From NCBI RefSeq assembly GCF_007829335.1, contig NZ_VIWO01000012.1, positions 62,001-126,000 of the forward strand: a DNA stretch of 64,000 bases, read 5' to 3'. The DNA comes from Chitinophaga polysaccharea (GTDB taxonomy: Bacteria; Bacteroidota; Bacteroidia; Chitinophagales; Chitinophagaceae). The position numbers and the translations under genes were made by a program. How positions within the stretch are numbered: position 1 is the stretch's first letter; each line of letters starts with the position of its first letter. This document shows, one piece after another, positions 6,991-15,882 of this stretch. The notes below the pieces were generated by a model that worked only from the letters and a program-made list of their open reading frames with translations, did not search any database and was not told the DNA's origin.

Positions 6991-9570
6991 TTGAGAACGA
7001 AATTTTTTACTGCAGCATTTTTACGTAAGCTCCACCTGAAAGAGCTGTTAGCAGTGTTATTTATACTTTTAGCTATTTATTTCTTCCGTTCCCAACGCCA
7101 CGAACTATACTCGCTGATTCCCGCTATCGAAAAAGCCGACCAGGGCTGGGTAGTGATCGGTGTGCTGGTAACGGTGGCTTATATACTATTGCAGGCGGGC
7201 ATGTACGTATTTAGCTTCCGGGCTGTGGGAGCCAGACTGGATACCTTTAAGAGCGCGGAACTTTTCCTGAAACGCAATTTATTGTCTGTATTCCTGCCGG
7301 CAGGAGGCATCAGCTCGCTGGCCTATCTGCCCCAAAGCCTGCGCCGTACAGGGTTACACAAACAACAAATTCACCAGGCTTCCGGTATCTATGGATTTGT
7401 AGGCATCCTGTCGGTTTTTCTCGTAGGCATCCCGGTAGTAGGGTATGCTATGTTTCACGCTGCCACTATAAAAGACGCTGTATGGGGCCTGGTGGCCATT
7501 TGTGCCCTGCTGGCAGTGGTAGTTTGGCTGGTGCGGTCTATGCAGTCGAAAGGGAAAGCATACCAGTTGCTGGTAAAGTATTTTCCGGGCGCCGCCCACC
7601 AGGTAGACGACATCTTTACCTTTCATTTGTCGGTACCTGCTTTCATGAATACCGTGTTGGCCTCTGTGCTGATAGAAGTAGCCGGTGTGGCACATTTATA
7701 CCTGAGCATGCTGGCAGTAGGAGTTACCCCTTCGCTGGAAGCGGCTTGCGTAGGCTATATTGTGGCTACCATCTTCCTGATCATATCTCCGTTCCTGCGT
7801 GGGTTGGGCGCCATAGAACTATCCCTGGCGTATATACTCAACAGTTATGGTTACAGTACATTACAGGCACTGGAAATCACGTTGCTATTCCGTCTTTTCG
7901 AATTCTGGCTTCCGTTGATTGCCGGCATATTTGCATTTGCACTGAAAGGCCGGGAGCTGGTATTAAGATTGGTCCCTCCTATCCTGATTTTCCTATTGGG
8001 AATGGTCAATATATTTTCGGTGCTTACACCGCCATTGTCTTATCGTATGCACATCTTACGGGCTTATATTCCCGGCACGTCTATACATGCCACTAACCTG
8101 TTGGTGGTTTTTCTGGGGTTGGTACTGTTGGTAACGGCTACCTTCCTGATCCGTGGACTGCGGAGTGCATGGATAGTGGCATTGTCGGTGTCGTTGCTGT
8201 CGGTAGTGGGTCACATCGGGAAAGCGCTCGACTATGAAGAAGCCTCGCTGGCACTGGTTACCAGCATTATCTTGTTGATTACCGCCAAACAGTACCGGGT
8301 AAAAAGTAATCCCCAACTGGTGAATATCGGTGTAGTAACGGCATTGGCAACGTTGCTGGTGGTATTGATCTTCGGGACCATTGGTTTTTATTTTCTGAAT
8401 GTGCGGCATTTTGGCATTGACTTTACCTGGCAGCAATCTATCCGGCATGCCTTCCACTGTTTTATGCTGCTGGAAGATGACGGACTACAACCTGTAACCC
8501 GTTTCGGGAAAGAGTTTATGTCGGCGATCCGCGTATTGGGGGTCAGCTCCTGGGCTTTTCTTTTCTATACTATTATACGTCCTTATCTGCATGTAGCACA
8601 ACAAACCAATACCAGCCTGGAGAAAGCTCGTTTCTACCTGAGCCAGTACGGCGATTCTCCGATGGATTATTTCAAAGTGGGGCAGGACAAATTGTTATTT
8701 ATTTCCGAAAAACACGAAGGTTTTATTGCCTACCGGGTGGCGGGCAGCTTTGCAATTGTGCTGGAAGAACCCGTGTGCAGTGAAGATAATAAGCTGATGT
8801 TGCTGATTGAATTTGAACAGCAATGCCGTAAGATGGGCCTGCGGCCTGCTTTTTACCGGGTAGATGAAGACAGCACCTATTATTTCAGTCATCTGAAAAA
8901 GAAAAAGATGCTGATAGGCCAGGAAGCCATCATGGATATCCGCGATTTTACCCTGAGTGGTAAGGACAAGAAATCATTGCGTAATGGGCTCAACAGCCTG
9001 GCCAATAAAGGCTATGTGACCAATTTTCATGCGGCGCCGCAAACGCCGGCCATGCTGGCGGAACTCCGGGCGGTGAGCGATGAATGGCTGCACCAATATG
9101 AGGTGAAAGAGCTTACTTTTTCGCAGGGATTATTTGACGAATCCAGCGTTCGTGAGCAGGATATTATTACTGTGAGCGATGCCGAAGGAAAGATCGTTGC
9201 CTTTTTGAATATTATTCCCGATTATGCCCCGGGGGAATGCACCTACGACCTGATCCGCAAGCGTTCCGATGCTCCGGGTGGCGTAATGGATGCGTTGATC
9301 ATTGCATTGATACAGGATGCACAGCAGAAGGAATTACAGTTCCTCAACCTGGGCATGGTACCTATGTCCGGCATTGTACAACCAGCAAATACCGCGGAAA
9401 AAATGGTAAAATATGCCTATGAAAAACTGCGTTTCTTCCGCCATTACCAGGGATTACGTGAGTTCAAGGAAAAATATGCCACCGAGTGGACCAACAAATA
9501 CCTGGTGTACGGGCATGACTTTGACCTGATACAATTACCTGCTGCCCTGAGTAAAGTGATGCAGCCCTGA
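6991..9570 (+). CDS. mprF: MprF-type aminoacyl-phospholipid synthase/flippase
   Basis: Bifunctional inner-membrane protein of 859 residues, the usual MprF length. The N-terminal half (about 1-535) is a chain of hydrophobic segments with the LPG_synthase_TM signature region NLLSVFLPAGGISSL (about 92-106). The C-terminal cytosolic half (about 545-850, DUF2156/GNAT-like) would transfer an amino acid from aminoacyl-tRNA to phosphatidylglycerol or a related lipid. This reduces surface charge and aids resistance to cationic peptides. Lysine is the commonest substrate in the family; here the amino acid and lipid are unknown. The start is TTG 6991. A VirJ/AcvB-type hydrolase follows after 58 nt, the pairing known from alphaproteobacterial lpiA-acvB. 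Confidence 0.88.
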   Translation: MRTKFFTAAFLRKLHLKELLAVLFILLAIYFFRSQRHELYSLIPAIEKADQGWVVIGVLVTVAYILLQAGMYVFSFRAVGARLDTFKSAELFLKRNLLSVFLPAGGISSLAYLPQSLRRTGLHKQQIHQASGIYGFVGILSVFLVGIPVVGYAMFHAATIKDAVWGLVAICALLAVVVWLVRSMQSKGKAYQLLVKYFPGAAHQVDDIFTFHLSVPAFMNTVLASVLIEVAGVAHLYLSMLAVGVTPSLEAACVGYIVATIFLIISPFLRGLGAIELSLAYILNSYGYSTLQALEITLLFRLFEFWLPLIAGIFAFALKGRELVLRLVPPILIFLLGMVNIFSVLTPPLSYRMHILRAYIPGTSIHATNLLVVFLGLVLLVTATFLIRGLRSAWIVALSVSLLSVVGHIGKALDYEEASLALVTSIILLITAKQYRVKSNPQLVNIGVVTALATLLVVLIFGTIGFYFLNVRHFGIDFTWQQSIRHAFHCFMLLEDDGLQPVTRFGKEFMSAIRVLGVSSWAFLFYTIIRPYLHVAQQTNTSLEKARFYLSQYGDSPMDYFKVGQDKLLFISEKHEGFIAYRVAGSFAIVLEEPVCSEDNKLMLLIEFEQQCRKMGLRPAFYRVDEDSTYYFSHLKKKKMLIGQEAIMDIRDFTLSGKDKKSLRNGLNSLANKGYVTNFHAAPQTPAMLAELRAVSDEWLHQYEVKELTFSQGLFDESSVREQDIITVSDAEGKIVAFLNIIPDYAPGECTYDLIRKRSDAPGGVMDALIIALIQDAQQKELQFLNLGMVPMSGIVQPANTAEKMVKYAYEKLRFFRHYQGLREFKEKYATEWTNKYLVYGHDFDLIQLPAALSKVMQP

Positions 9571-9628
9571 TGACGGACGAACAATCACGGAATGGAATTT
9601 GTTTTATAGACAGGTGTTAATTTAGCGT

Positions 9629-10336
9629 ATGTTATTACCAGGAGGATTGTCCGGATTCCGGAAATTATTGACTTGTTTGCTATTAATAACAGCTTTGCAG
9701 GCAAGTGCACAAAATGGGGCAGGCAACCTGCCCGTGGTTACCAAAGCGCCGGCTACTGCCACTACTGCCCCATTAATTCTTTACATTACCGGTGATGGGG
9801 GTATGAAAAAGTTTTCGGCCAATGTCATTGAATCGTTTCATCAACAAAACTACCCCGTAGTGGCGCTCAATGCGCTCAAATACTTCTGGAATAAGAAAAC
9901 CCCTCAGCAGGCGGCCCGGGACGTTGCCAATTTGATCAGCTACTATCAATCGCAATGGGGCCAGAAGCAAGGTGTAGTATTAATAGGCTATTCGCTGGGC
10001 GCAGATGTGCTGCCATTCATTTATAACAGTTTGCCCACCAACATCGCCGCGGAGGTAAAGCATGTGGTGCTCTTATCCCCCTCACTCTATACTGACCTAG
10101 AAGTACATGTATCAGATATGTTGGGCAAGTCGAGTACCCGCGGCATGAGTGTGCCCGCCGAAATTAATAAGATGACCGGTAAGCCGTTGTTGTTGGTTTT
10201 TGGGGCAGAAGAAAAAGAGTTTAATTTTTCTGCACTGAATATACAGTATCAAAAGCTGATACTTCCAGGAGGTCATGCCTACGATGAAGATGCCAGTGGG
10301 GTGGCTGGTAAAATCCTCACTTCGCTGCAGCCCTAA
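9629..10336 (+). CDS. VirJ/AcvB-family exported hydrolase
   Basis: Exported alpha/beta-hydrolase of 235 residues with a signal peptide ending near QASAQ. It matches the VirJ (PF06057-type) pattern: LILYITGDGG oxyanion strand (about 49-58), IGYSLGADV with nucleophile Ser in G-x-S-x-G (about 118-126), an acidic residue in FGAEEKEF and a late GGHAYDE catalytic His. In Agrobacterium the relative AcvB hydrolyses lysyl-phosphatidylglycerol made by LpiA, and the gene here likewise follows an mprF. The inferred role is periplasmic turnover of the MprF product. The gene ends only 10 nt before the convergent LytTR gene, with no strong hairpin between. Confidence 0.8.
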   Translation: MLLPGGLSGFRKLLTCLLLITALQASAQNGAGNLPVVTKAPATATTAPLILYITGDGGMKKFSANVIESFHQQNYPVVALNALKYFWNKKTPQQAARDVANLISYYQSQWGQKQGVVLIGYSLGADVLPFIYNSLPTNIAAEVKHVVLLSPSLYTDLEVHVSDMLGKSSTRGMSVPAEINKMTGKPLLLVFGAEEKEFNFSALNIQYQKLILPGGHAYDEDASGVAGKILTSLQP

Positions 10337-10346
10337 GTCCTTTTCT

Positions 10347-11039
10347 TTAATAAGGCAGTTTATACCGTTTTCCCAGTTCATTCCTCATCTCTGTGGTGAG
10401 CGCAATCCTGGCGTCTCCTATCATTACATGATCCTGGTCGAGGTGTGTAATATGGCGGAAGCCTACCACAAACCAACGATGTACTCGCATAAAGGCGTTG
10501 GCAGGTAGTTGTGCAATAATCCAGTCAAGCGTTTCTGTTGTTACCAGTTTCTGATCTACCATATGTAGGGTGATATGGTCATCCAGTACCTCTACATATT
10601 GCAGGTCGTCATACGCTACTTTTTCGTGGCGATGTTGTGTTTTAAGCATAAAGTACGAAGGGGGTAATTGAGTGGGGGGTATAGTTGCGCTCATGTCGAT
10701 GATATTATAAATGTAGTCAAATATGTTATCCAGGTCGGTTTGAGTCAGGGGTGCATGCAGTAATGCTGCAGGCAGCACATCGTAACGGAGCGACGGTGGC
10801 GCCTCATACGTCATCAGCATGATGGGTAATACATTCCATTGTACTTGTTCCCTGGGGAGCTGATCGGGATAATGCCCTACCAACAGTACATGGATAGTGC
10901 AGGTTTGCAGCCAGAATGTAGCTTCTTCGATCGTGTTAAATCGTCCGGCCAGGTAAACGTAGGAAATCCGGGACAAGTAATTTTCCAGGTCTTCAAATCC
11001 GGCAGGATCATTCCCTATTATGATGCAGTTTAGTACCAT
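10347..11039 (-). CDS. LytTR-type regulator with degenerate receiver domain
   Basis: DNA-binding regulator of 230 residues. The C-terminal ~100 residues form a LytTR domain (FMLKTQHRHEKV, DLQYVEVLDDHITLH, FMRVHRWFVV, and a basic C-terminus). The N-terminal ~120 residues look like a receiver fold: IIIGNDP replaces the usual I-V-D-D-E-P, and the strand that should carry the phospho-acceptor reads VLLVGHYPD with Gly instead of Asp. It is therefore probably not controlled by phosphorylation at the classical site. No histidine kinase gene is adjacent. It is convergent with the virJ-like gene. The target genes are unknown. Confidence 0.85.
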   Translation of the reverse strand: MVLNCIIIGNDPAGFEDLENYLSRISYVYLAGRFNTIEEATFWLQTCTIHVLLVGHYPDQLPREQVQWNVLPIMLMTYEAPPSLRYDVLPAALLHAPLTQTDLDNIFDYIYNIIDMSATIPPTQLPPSYFMLKTQHRHEKVAYDDLQYVEVLDDHITLHMVDQKLVTTETLDWIIAQLPANAFMRVHRWFVVGFRHITHLDQDHVMIGDARIALTTEMRNELGKRYKLPY

Positions 11040-11475
11040 AGTGCCTTAGGTTTATTACGGGTACGAAAAAACAACGGTATCGGTTGCCCGTGATGACGGA
11101 TGATTAAACAGGGCAGGTGACTGAACAGAAACCCGCGTATTATCTAAAATCTAATCTAAACCGCGTGATGAAAAAAAGGTTATTCGCATAATACTTTATT
11201 AAAGTTGACAAAATCTGTTGGCGTTAAAGGTGGATTTATTTAGGGAGGGAACAGTTAATCGAATGTTAAGTATTCCAGAAAAAGAAGGGTGAGCAGTAAA
11301 GTGGTGGCTGTAGCAGCCATACTTTCCCTGTCCACCCTTTCAGGAAGATTACATAAAAGATCCCGGAACAACTGTTGTCCAGTTGTGCAAACGGATCTAA
11401 AGCCCGGAATGGGCAACGATGGCGCAGTGGGAGCTAACGCGAAGGCCGGTTAACTGGTCAGTGCGCGGACCATGT
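11040..11475. other. Intergenic region with one long stem-loop
   Basis: 436 nt between two minus-strand genes. I find no convincing ORF or RNA gene. The only clear structure is the stem-loop at 11279-11336. The part next to 11039 should contain the LytTR gene promoter, but no good TAnnTTTG match stands out. Confidence 0.5.
11279..11336 (-). terminator. Long interrupted hairpin, likely terminator of the HTH gene
   Basis: Nested stems GGGTG/CACCC, CAG/CTG, AAAGT/ACTTT and GGCTG/CAGCC close on a TAG loop (11288-11336). On the minus strand it is followed by TTCTTTTTC. It lies 140 nt downstream of the 11476-11751 stop, so a small RNA ending here is also possible. Confidence 0.5.
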
Positions 11476-11751
11476 TTACCAAATGTGCAGGAATAAAAGC
11501 AGCATAGTACTCACGGTGATCAGGCTTTTCGAAAACCTGACATTGAAACCACCTTTTTCTGAGTAATAATAACTTTCCTTGTACCGGTCGTACTCAATGG
11601 GAGCACCTAACTCCTTCATCATTTTGAGGAATTCATAGAGTGTTCTTTCGGAAATACGAAGCCGCTTGGCTAACTGAGCTGGCTTACCGGTCCCTTTGAT
11701 CCTGATAAGGTAATCAATGGTCTGTAGTCTGTCAAAATAACGCTTTGGCAT
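11476..11751 (-). CDS. Small HTH (HTH_11/DeoR-like) DNA-binding protein
   Basis: 91-residue protein. Residues about 8-45 form a winged-helix start (LQTIDYLIRIKGTGKPAQLAKRL, then ISERTLYEFL as recognition helix), as in HTH_11/WYL-type regulators but without a sensor domain. The C-terminal 20 residues are hydrophobic (SKSLITVSTMLLLFLHIW), which is odd for a regulator and could be a membrane anchor or a frame end without function. Small proteins of this type are common in Bacteroidota; the role is unknown. No operon partner; a long hairpin lies downstream. Confidence 0.7.
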   Translation of the reverse strand: MPKRYFDRLQTIDYLIRIKGTGKPAQLAKRLRISERTLYEFLKMMKELGAPIEYDRYKESYYYSEKGGFNVRFSKSLITVSTMLLLFLHIW

Positions 11752-11972
11752 GTGGCATAGAGGGGTCTTAACGGTTATTTACTGAATATACGATATGTGC
11801 CTTGATTAAACCAGTATTCTCATATATATATTTTAATGTAAATATTAACATTCTGGTTTAAACGGGTTTTCTAAAATTCTAGCTGCGGAACAATGGCGCT
11901 GATGCGGTTTAGCTGCGTACTTTTACTAAACGTTTTACTCATCGTTTTATTGGATATTCCGCACAAAAATAC

Positions 11973-13340
11973 TCACTGCGACAATGCTTCATAGATAATG
12001 TTTGCCAGCGCTGTACCGTGATCCACTGCGGGATCTGGCGGTCTGGTAGCAAATATTTTCCCATTCTTTCCTACCACAATTAAGGTAGGATATCTACTGA
12101 TATTGTATTGCGAAAGTACGTCGCGATGCTGTTCATCCATATGCAGCAACCAACCTGGCAAATCCTTTACAGTATTGCCATTGCAGCAGATATTCACAAA
12201 CGTTACCGTGGCTTCATCAAAGCAGTTTTTTATTTCTGTAAGGGCATGCAACAGCGGATCGGCACCACTGTAGAAATGTAACAGCACTACCTTTCCGCTG
12301 AATTGCTGCAGGCTTACCTGCCTGCCTTGCTGATCGGCGAAACTGAAGGGTGGTGCTACGCTTCCTCTGCTGATACCTTTACGTGACCGTCCGTAAAGCT
12401 TTGCCACCACCTGTTTGCAGGCATCGTCCTGCACTATTTGCAGGTAGTCGCGCACACAGCCCTCCTGCTCTTCCTGCTGGTTGCCTGCCGCAAATCCCAG
12501 CATCAGCTCGTGCGCCAACAGTTTATCACGTAACCGGCCACTGTAATGGGTTTTAAGCCATTCATAAATGGCCCGGTTACTGCACTCATACCGGTGTTGT
12601 ACAAAATAATCGACTTCTGCTTTTTGCAACAGGTACCCCAGATAGCGTATAGACGTAGCTGTTATATCTGATGGAACAATATCGGGCCATGCCGGCGCCA
12701 GGGCTGTTTTATAAAACAACAGCTGCCGGTCTTCCAGGGTACTGTCGGGGTCCGGTGATAACTTCCAGAACGTGCCCGCCAGTTTGGCCGCTGTTTCGCC
12801 GTATATATGCGCACGGATCATTTGCCAGGTTTTCATATCCATACTATCGCGGTAACGATTCAGCACCAGTCCGGCCACCTCCAGTTGCTGCCGGTAAGCC
12901 GCCGCCAGTTTGCCGGCATTGGATACCACGGGCATGGATATCCGCTCCTGCTCCCGCTTTGCGTTATAAACTGCCCTGCATACCGCTGCGCCGACGCCAT
13001 TGAAGGCCAGGCTATCGACACGCATTTTCATACATATACTGTCGCCACTGCGGATCAACCCATAAAAACTATAGCCCGTTCCGGCATCTGCATAAAAAAA
13101 CACGGCCGCACCCACCGGCAGCGGTATCCGGAAATAAAAGGAATCAGGAACCAGTAAGGTATCCTGCGTAATGGCAGGAGAAATACCGGGGTCTGTCCAG
13201 TAAGTAAGAGATACCCGTGGAACATGGCGGTCGGCTACCTTGCCGGTAATAACTGCTGTGGTTTGTGCCGCAGCGCCACTTATCAGTACCAATAACAGGC
13301 AGCATAGCCCCAGCAGCTGCTTAAAGGGATGAGGGTTCAT
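11973..13340 (-). CDS. Exported TlpA-like thioredoxin-fold protein lacking CxxC
   Basis: 455 residues. ATG 13340 is chosen over 13382 because it gives a signal peptide (MNPHPFKQLLGLCCLLLVLI...AAAQ). An N-terminal beta domain (about 25-120, DUF4369-like in position) and a helical middle lead to a C-terminal thioredoxin fold starting at APPFSFADQQGRQVSLQQF (about 335). Where TlpA proteins have W-C-x-x-C the sequence is HFYSGADPLLHA, so there is no redox pair, and the later YPTLIVVGKNGK keeps the cis-Pro. It is thus probably a binding or structural relative, not a disulfide reductase. It stands alone; periplasmic location is inferred. Confidence 0.8.
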   Translation of the reverse strand: MNPHPFKQLLGLCCLLLVLISGAAAQTTAVITGKVADRHVPRVSLTYWTDPGISPAITQDTLLVPDSFYFRIPLPVGAAVFFYADAGTGYSFYGLIRSGDSICMKMRVDSLAFNGVGAAVCRAVYNAKREQERISMPVVSNAGKLAAAYRQQLEVAGLVLNRYRDSMDMKTWQMIRAHIYGETAAKLAGTFWKLSPDPDSTLEDRQLLFYKTALAPAWPDIVPSDITATSIRYLGYLLQKAEVDYFVQHRYECSNRAIYEWLKTHYSGRLRDKLLAHELMLGFAAGNQQEEQEGCVRDYLQIVQDDACKQVVAKLYGRSRKGISRGSVAPPFSFADQQGRQVSLQQFSGKVVLLHFYSGADPLLHALTEIKNCFDEATVTFVNICCNGNTVKDLPGWLLHMDEQHRDVLSQYNISRYPTLIVVGKNGKIFATRPPDPAVDHGTALANIIYEALSQ

Positions 13341-13537
13341 AAAAAATAATTTAAATGGTAAAATCCCCATGGTAAACACCACAGGGAGATAAAATTCACA
13401 ACGATAGTAAATGAAAACTTCCTAATATTTAATAACAGTTATAACTGCCCTTTTTCACGCACATTTAATGCAATGATACCGGGAATAAATATTGGAAGTG
13501 TTAATGCATTCTTAACAGTTAATACAAAATCGGATAA

Positions 13538-15721
13538 TCAGATATTAAACCAGTATACCAACTTGAGCACCAGCGCCCTGTTTTTCACATAAAATGGCTC
13601 AGGAAGGTAGTTATCCGTATATACGATAAAAAGGTCGGAAGCGGGTTTATAACGCCATTGAAAACGGGTATTGAGGTTCATGTTCTTCTGCTGACCATTG
13701 TACTGCATAAAACCGGTAAAAAACAGGGTATTGGTCATGGTAACATCCAGCCGGGGACCTACCAGCCAAAACGAGGTATTCCCCCACGGTTTGGGCAAAT
13801 CAATCTGGTTGTAATTAGCGCTGAGTGCAACACTCACGTGGGGCTGGAAGCGGTAGCCCAACTCTGTATTGGTCATCAACCGGGTTCCATCTGCATAGTA
13901 GCCTCCATAGCGGGCCGACAGCGCATACGTAAATAAGCTCTGGGGCTTGGATACATAATCCACCCCCACCGTATTCCAGTTGTGGCGGGAGCCATTGGCC
14001 AAACTATCTTTATGTGAATTGGTAGGATCAAAGGGTTGCAACAGCTGGATATAGGTATTGGAGACCCATATGTTCAGGGTGTTGCGCTTACGGAATACGA
14101 TGCCATAGTTTAGCATGGTTTCATTATCGGTACGGTGCAGGTCTTTTTCATCGAAGAACCAGGTGCTGGTTACCTGCGGTCCATGGCTCAACACCTGGCC
14201 CGACAAGGGGAAAAACAGGCGGGTTACCTGTGGTATGATCTTCACATAACCCTGGCGGGGCACATATCCCACTTCCGCATTATAGTTACGGCCTACATAT
14301 TCATGTTGCCAGCTTACATTCCATACCTTGCTGGTGTACTGCAGGTTGGCGGCATGGGCAACGTCGTGACCGGATTTACCGGGAGTATATGATTTCAGGA
14401 ACATGGCTTTACCTGTCCAGAAATTGTTAGACGAGGCCAGATTGTACTCCAGCCCTATATTCCGGTTATATTTATTATACGCCGGCATATCCGTTATTTT
14501 GCCGGGATCGTAGTTAATGGATTCCTTATTGATAAAAATGAAGCCTACATTAGACCGGGAAAATACCCTGCGCTGTAATGCCGCTACGGTGAAGTTCTGC
14601 GCCGGCAAGCCGGTTTCTTCCTGCTTACCGGTTTGCATGTTCATGATGCCTAAACGCCAGTCCTTATTCAGCTTTCCGCTCAACCTGGCTCCGAAGCGGA
14701 TAGGTACCCCACCCAGGCCTATACGGCGGGAGAAAAAGGGTCGGATCGTAGCATACCCGAAATTGGACATCTGGTCCCCGTTTTCCAGGAAAAACTGCCG
14801 TTTCTCCGGGTAAAATAATTCAAACCTATCCAGGTTGGTGACCTGCTTGTCCACATCCACCTGCGAGAAATCGGGATTTACAGTAAGGTCCAGGTTCAGG
14901 GAGGAGGTTACCGCTATTTTAGCATCCAGCCCGGCATCCCGGCGGTATTTTTCGCTGTTTCCCTTTTCATAATCTTTGGCGATACCGCCCAGCAGGTAAG
15001 GTATCAGGGATACATTGGCCCCTGCTTCCGGGGGCGCAGCATCCCATACCAGGTTGCCTGTATACGCCAGGGAAGCGGTAGGAAATTGCCGGGGAACCGG
15101 CGCCCAGGCCGATTTTTCGGTTGTTTTCAGGTCATTACGGCTGAAATTAATGCCCCATTTGGTAATTCCTTTTTTATAGCGAATGGTTTTAAAGGGAATG
15201 GCTGCTTCAAATATCCATTTATCGGGATAATTTTTGACAACGGATACCCATTTGTTATCCCAGCTCAGATCTACTTTTCCACCATCATACATCAGCCCGT
15301 CCCATTGAGCACCGGCGGCATTGGCGCCGAAAGAAAAGCCATTGGTCTGATCATCGAAAGGATCCATGAATAAGAGGAAATTATCATTTTTCAGAAATGC
15401 AAAGTCTCTCCTCAGCGATTCCACCATATACGGGCCTTTCCCGGTAGTATAATTTTCCACTACCAGGTACAGGTTTTTATCATCGTAAGTCATGCGAACA
15501 TCTGTACGCAGCCTGGCCATGCTGGTATCCATGGGTAATACCATATAAAAACTGTTCGCTACATCGGCCTGTATCCAGGCAGCTTCATCGATCACTCCGT
15601 CTATCTTCACCGGGGAAACAGCCTTTCGTATTTGCAGCTGATACGATTCGTTTTTCTTTTGTGCCAGTACAGTTACAGTGATGAGCAGCCCGCACAGCAA
15701 TAGTGGAATTTTGCGAAACAT
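13538..15721 (-). CDS. DUF5916 outer-membrane barrel protein with CBM9-like domain
   Basis: 727-residue exported protein with signal peptide MFRKIPLLLCGLLITVTVLA. Residues about 30-220 form a CBM9-like domain (PVKIDGVIDEAAWIQAD, DDKNLYLVVENYT, IFEAAIPFKTIRY, WGINFSRND). The rest is a DUF5916 region, beginning around NLDLTVNPDFSQVDVDKQVTNL (about 280) and RFELFYPEKRQFFLENG, and ending in amphipathic barrel strands with a terminal aromatic (VYWFNI). Family members are common in Bacteroidota and their function is not established; glycan or metalloprotein-linked roles have been guessed. It follows the hexosaminidase gene but is separated by a strong hairpin. Confidence 0.88.
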   Translation of the reverse strand: MFRKIPLLLCGLLITVTVLAQKKNESYQLQIRKAVSPVKIDGVIDEAAWIQADVANSFYMVLPMDTSMARLRTDVRMTYDDKNLYLVVENYTTGKGPYMVESLRRDFAFLKNDNFLLFMDPFDDQTNGFSFGANAAGAQWDGLMYDGGKVDLSWDNKWVSVVKNYPDKWIFEAAIPFKTIRYKKGITKWGINFSRNDLKTTEKSAWAPVPRQFPTASLAYTGNLVWDAAPPEAGANVSLIPYLLGGIAKDYEKGNSEKYRRDAGLDAKIAVTSSLNLDLTVNPDFSQVDVDKQVTNLDRFELFYPEKRQFFLENGDQMSNFGYATIRPFFSRRIGLGGVPIRFGARLSGKLNKDWRLGIMNMQTGKQEETGLPAQNFTVAALQRRVFSRSNVGFIFINKESINYDPGKITDMPAYNKYNRNIGLEYNLASSNNFWTGKAMFLKSYTPGKSGHDVAHAANLQYTSKVWNVSWQHEYVGRNYNAEVGYVPRQGYVKIIPQVTRLFFPLSGQVLSHGPQVTSTWFFDEKDLHRTDNETMLNYGIVFRKRNTLNIWVSNTYIQLLQPFDPTNSHKDSLANGSRHNWNTVGVDYVSKPQSLFTYALSARYGGYYADGTRLMTNTELGYRFQPHVSVALSANYNQIDLPKPWGNTSFWLVGPRLDVTMTNTLFFTGFMQYNGQQKNMNLNTRFQWRYKPASDLFIVYTDNYLPEPFYVKNRALVLKLVYWFNI

Positions 15722-15809
15722 CGGGTCCTTATGGATTTAACGAACAAAATACAAAAATCAAAAAAGCAGGGGGTAAAAAATGGATGAAGGGTAAATACGC
15801 GTGATACAC

Positions 15810-15880
15810 CATCTCTATAAAATAAAAATGACCAGATACAGGTATTCACTGCATCCGGTCATTTTTATTTTATAGAGATG
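15810..15880. terminator. Perfect 24-bp stem hairpin after the hexosaminidase gene
   Basis: Positions 15810-15833 and 15857-15880 are perfect reverse complements (24 bp). The stem is A/T-rich on the outside, with GACC/GGTC inside and a 23-nt loop. It begins 2 nt after the GH20 stop, so it acts as that gene's terminator and its stem supplies the U-rich tract. Confidence 0.85.
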
Positions 15881-15882
15881 TT

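Noticed and set aside
7482..8096. 204-residue ORF inside mprF in another frame
   Set aside because: Composition is that of an out-of-frame reading; the mprF frame is continuous with clear motifs.
15810..15880. Terminal inverted repeats of an insertion sequence
   Set aside because: The arms are only 23 nt apart with no transposase or target duplication; it is a hairpin at a gene end.
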